Of a stretch of 6,104 nucleotides of DNA, positions 5,924 to 6,104 are shown one piece after another. The notes under the pieces were generated by a model. It saw nothing but the letters and a program-made list of their open reading frames with translations, made no database searches and was not told where the DNA came from. Every line of letters begins with the position of its first letter. Within the stretch, counting starts at the first letter, position 1. Source of the stretch: an uncultured Alistipes sp. (GTDB lineage Bacteria; Bacteroidota; Bacteroidia; Bacteroidales; Rikenellaceae). The stretch covers positions 1 to 6,104 of the forward strand of contig CAMWIG010000127.1 in NCBI GenBank assembly GCA_947174295.1, written 5' to 3'. The position numbers were made by a program, and so were the translations under genes.

Positions 5924-5929
5924 CGGATA

Positions 5930-5961
5930 CAAATATACACCCTATCCGGCGATTATCCAAA
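5930..5961 (-). promoter_or_regulatory. consensus promoter for the structured RNA
   Basis: On the minus strand TTTG (5961-5958), a 20-nt spacer and TATATTTG (5937-5930) match the Bacteroidetes consensus fully, with the same spacing as the promoter at 4502-4533. Predicted start is about 5923-5926, immediately before the 22-pair hairpin. The next protein start in this direction is 5546, so the promoter serves either a non-coding RNA or a leader of about 380 nt. Confidence 0.8.
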
Positions 5962-6012
5962 CGCAGCCGCGAAAAATGGCGTCCGCCGCACCGCCGGCGC
6001 ACACGAAGAAGA

Positions 6013-6048
6013 GGGGGGGGGATTTCCCGATGCTGCGGGAATGCCCCC
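6013..6048. other. G9 tract and adjoining hairpin in gene-free DNA
   Basis: Nine consecutive G occupy 6013-6021. The last five pair with CCCCC (6044-6048), and TTCCCG (6024-6029) pairs with CGGGAA (6036-6041) around ATGCTG, giving 11 pairs with a 2x2 internal loop. A second C-run (6062-6067) could compete for the G tract. Neither strand shows a U-tract after the stem, so it is not a standard terminator. From 5962 to 6104 I see no gene, and whatever it belongs to may lie beyond the right edge. Confidence 0.45.
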
Positions 6049-6104
6049 ACAATAATAAAGGCCCCCCGGTCATCTCCAGTAAGAAATAAACATATGACAC
6101 TGCC

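Larger units (their letters stand above)
5602..5925 (-). ncRNA. unrecognised structured RNA (free ncRNA or long attenuated leader)
   Basis: About 320 nt transcribed leftwards from a consensus promoter at 5930-5961. It contains, 5' to 3', a 22-pair hairpin with a GNRA (GCGA) loop (5923-5872), a small AAGCG/CGCTT hairpin (5855-5838), a 9-pair stem (5837-5829 with 5796-5788) holding a nested 6-pair hairpin (5822-5805), a 21-pair hairpin (5755-5707), and a long terminal stem (5697-5608) followed by seven U. In every stem the non-Watson-Crick pairs are G-U on this strand and would be C-A mismatches on the other, which supports minus-strand RNA, although I searched this strand first. I see no RNase P, tmRNA, SRP, cobalamin- or TPP-riboswitch core motifs, and the shape does not let me assign it to 6S RNA. 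No credible protein is encoded in it. It ends 55 bases before the secreted-protein gene, so it may be that gene's regulatory leader. Confidence 0.6.

Noticed and set aside
5602..5925. Identity as tmRNA, RNase P RNA, or cobalamin/TPP riboswitch
   Set aside because: No tRNA-like end with CCA, no GAGGAAAGUCC-type core, and only chance fragments such as ACCTGCC and CCTGAGA resembling B12- or TPP-box pieces without their partner segments.
5856..6050. 64-residue minus-strand frame
   Set aside because: The promoter boxes (5930-5961) and the 22-pair hairpin lie inside it, and its composition is Arg/Gly/Cys-rich and not protein-like.
1..6104. CRISPR arrays, insertion sequences, transposases, retron or DGR components
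   Set aside because: No regularly spaced repeats, terminal inverted repeats with target duplications, reverse transcriptase or transposase motifs were seen on either strand.

Overview
The window looks like a Bacteroidales chromosome, most likely Alistipes or a close Rikenellaceae relative. The DNA is GC-rich. Shine-Dalgarno sites are lacking, and the promoters follow the Bacteroidetes pattern (TTTG, about 18-20 nt, then TAnnTTTG). The gene families (a small DUF2795 protein, an HSPFVY-type methyltransferase relative, an agmatine-deiminase-family protein with a DLWCRDYMPIQ motif, a secreted barrel-like protein) are those expected in this phylum. The species assignment is inference from gene content and sequence style, not from a search.

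Left part (1-2403, + strand): a promoter with its -7 box at 68-75 drives a tight three-gene operon. The genes are a YhiN/HI0933-type FAD protein (102-1349), a shrunken methyltransferase-like protein (1346-1855) and a PduO-type cob(I)alamin adenosyltransferase (1852-2403). Both junctions are 4-base ATGA overlaps, so translation is probably coupled. Pairing a flavoprotein with a corrinoid adenosyltransferase suggests a link to cobalamin reduction, but this is only a hypothesis.

Middle (2404-2969): a strong promoter at 2515-2544 gives a roughly 70-nt leader and the acidic 73-residue DUF2795 protein (2620-2841). It is followed by a long-stem terminator at 2873-2918, which sits between convergent transcription units.

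Minus-strand units (2970-5546): a promoter at 4502-4533 drives a conserved hypothetical protein (3818-4477), which overlaps by ATGA an agmatine-deiminase-family protein (2970-3821). The promoter position requires a later start for the hypothetical protein than the longest reading frame would give. Upstream lies a separate gene for a signal-peptide-bearing, probably outer-membrane protein (4605-5546).

Right end (5547-6104): there is no convincing protein gene in these roughly 560 bases, but they are not empty. A near-perfect minus-strand promoter (5930-5961, TTTG-N20-TATATTTG) is followed by about 320 nt packed with stable hairpins, ending in a long stem plus seven U (5602-5608). I read this as an unrecognised structured RNA. 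It is either a free-standing ncRNA or a roughly 380-nt leader with an attenuator for the secreted-protein gene, which shows no promoter of its own. A 9-base segment at its 5' end is complementary to the 5' arm of the terminator stem, so a terminator/antiterminator switch is possible. This is the most interesting part of the window. The last 140 bases hold a G9 tract and a hairpin of unknown role.
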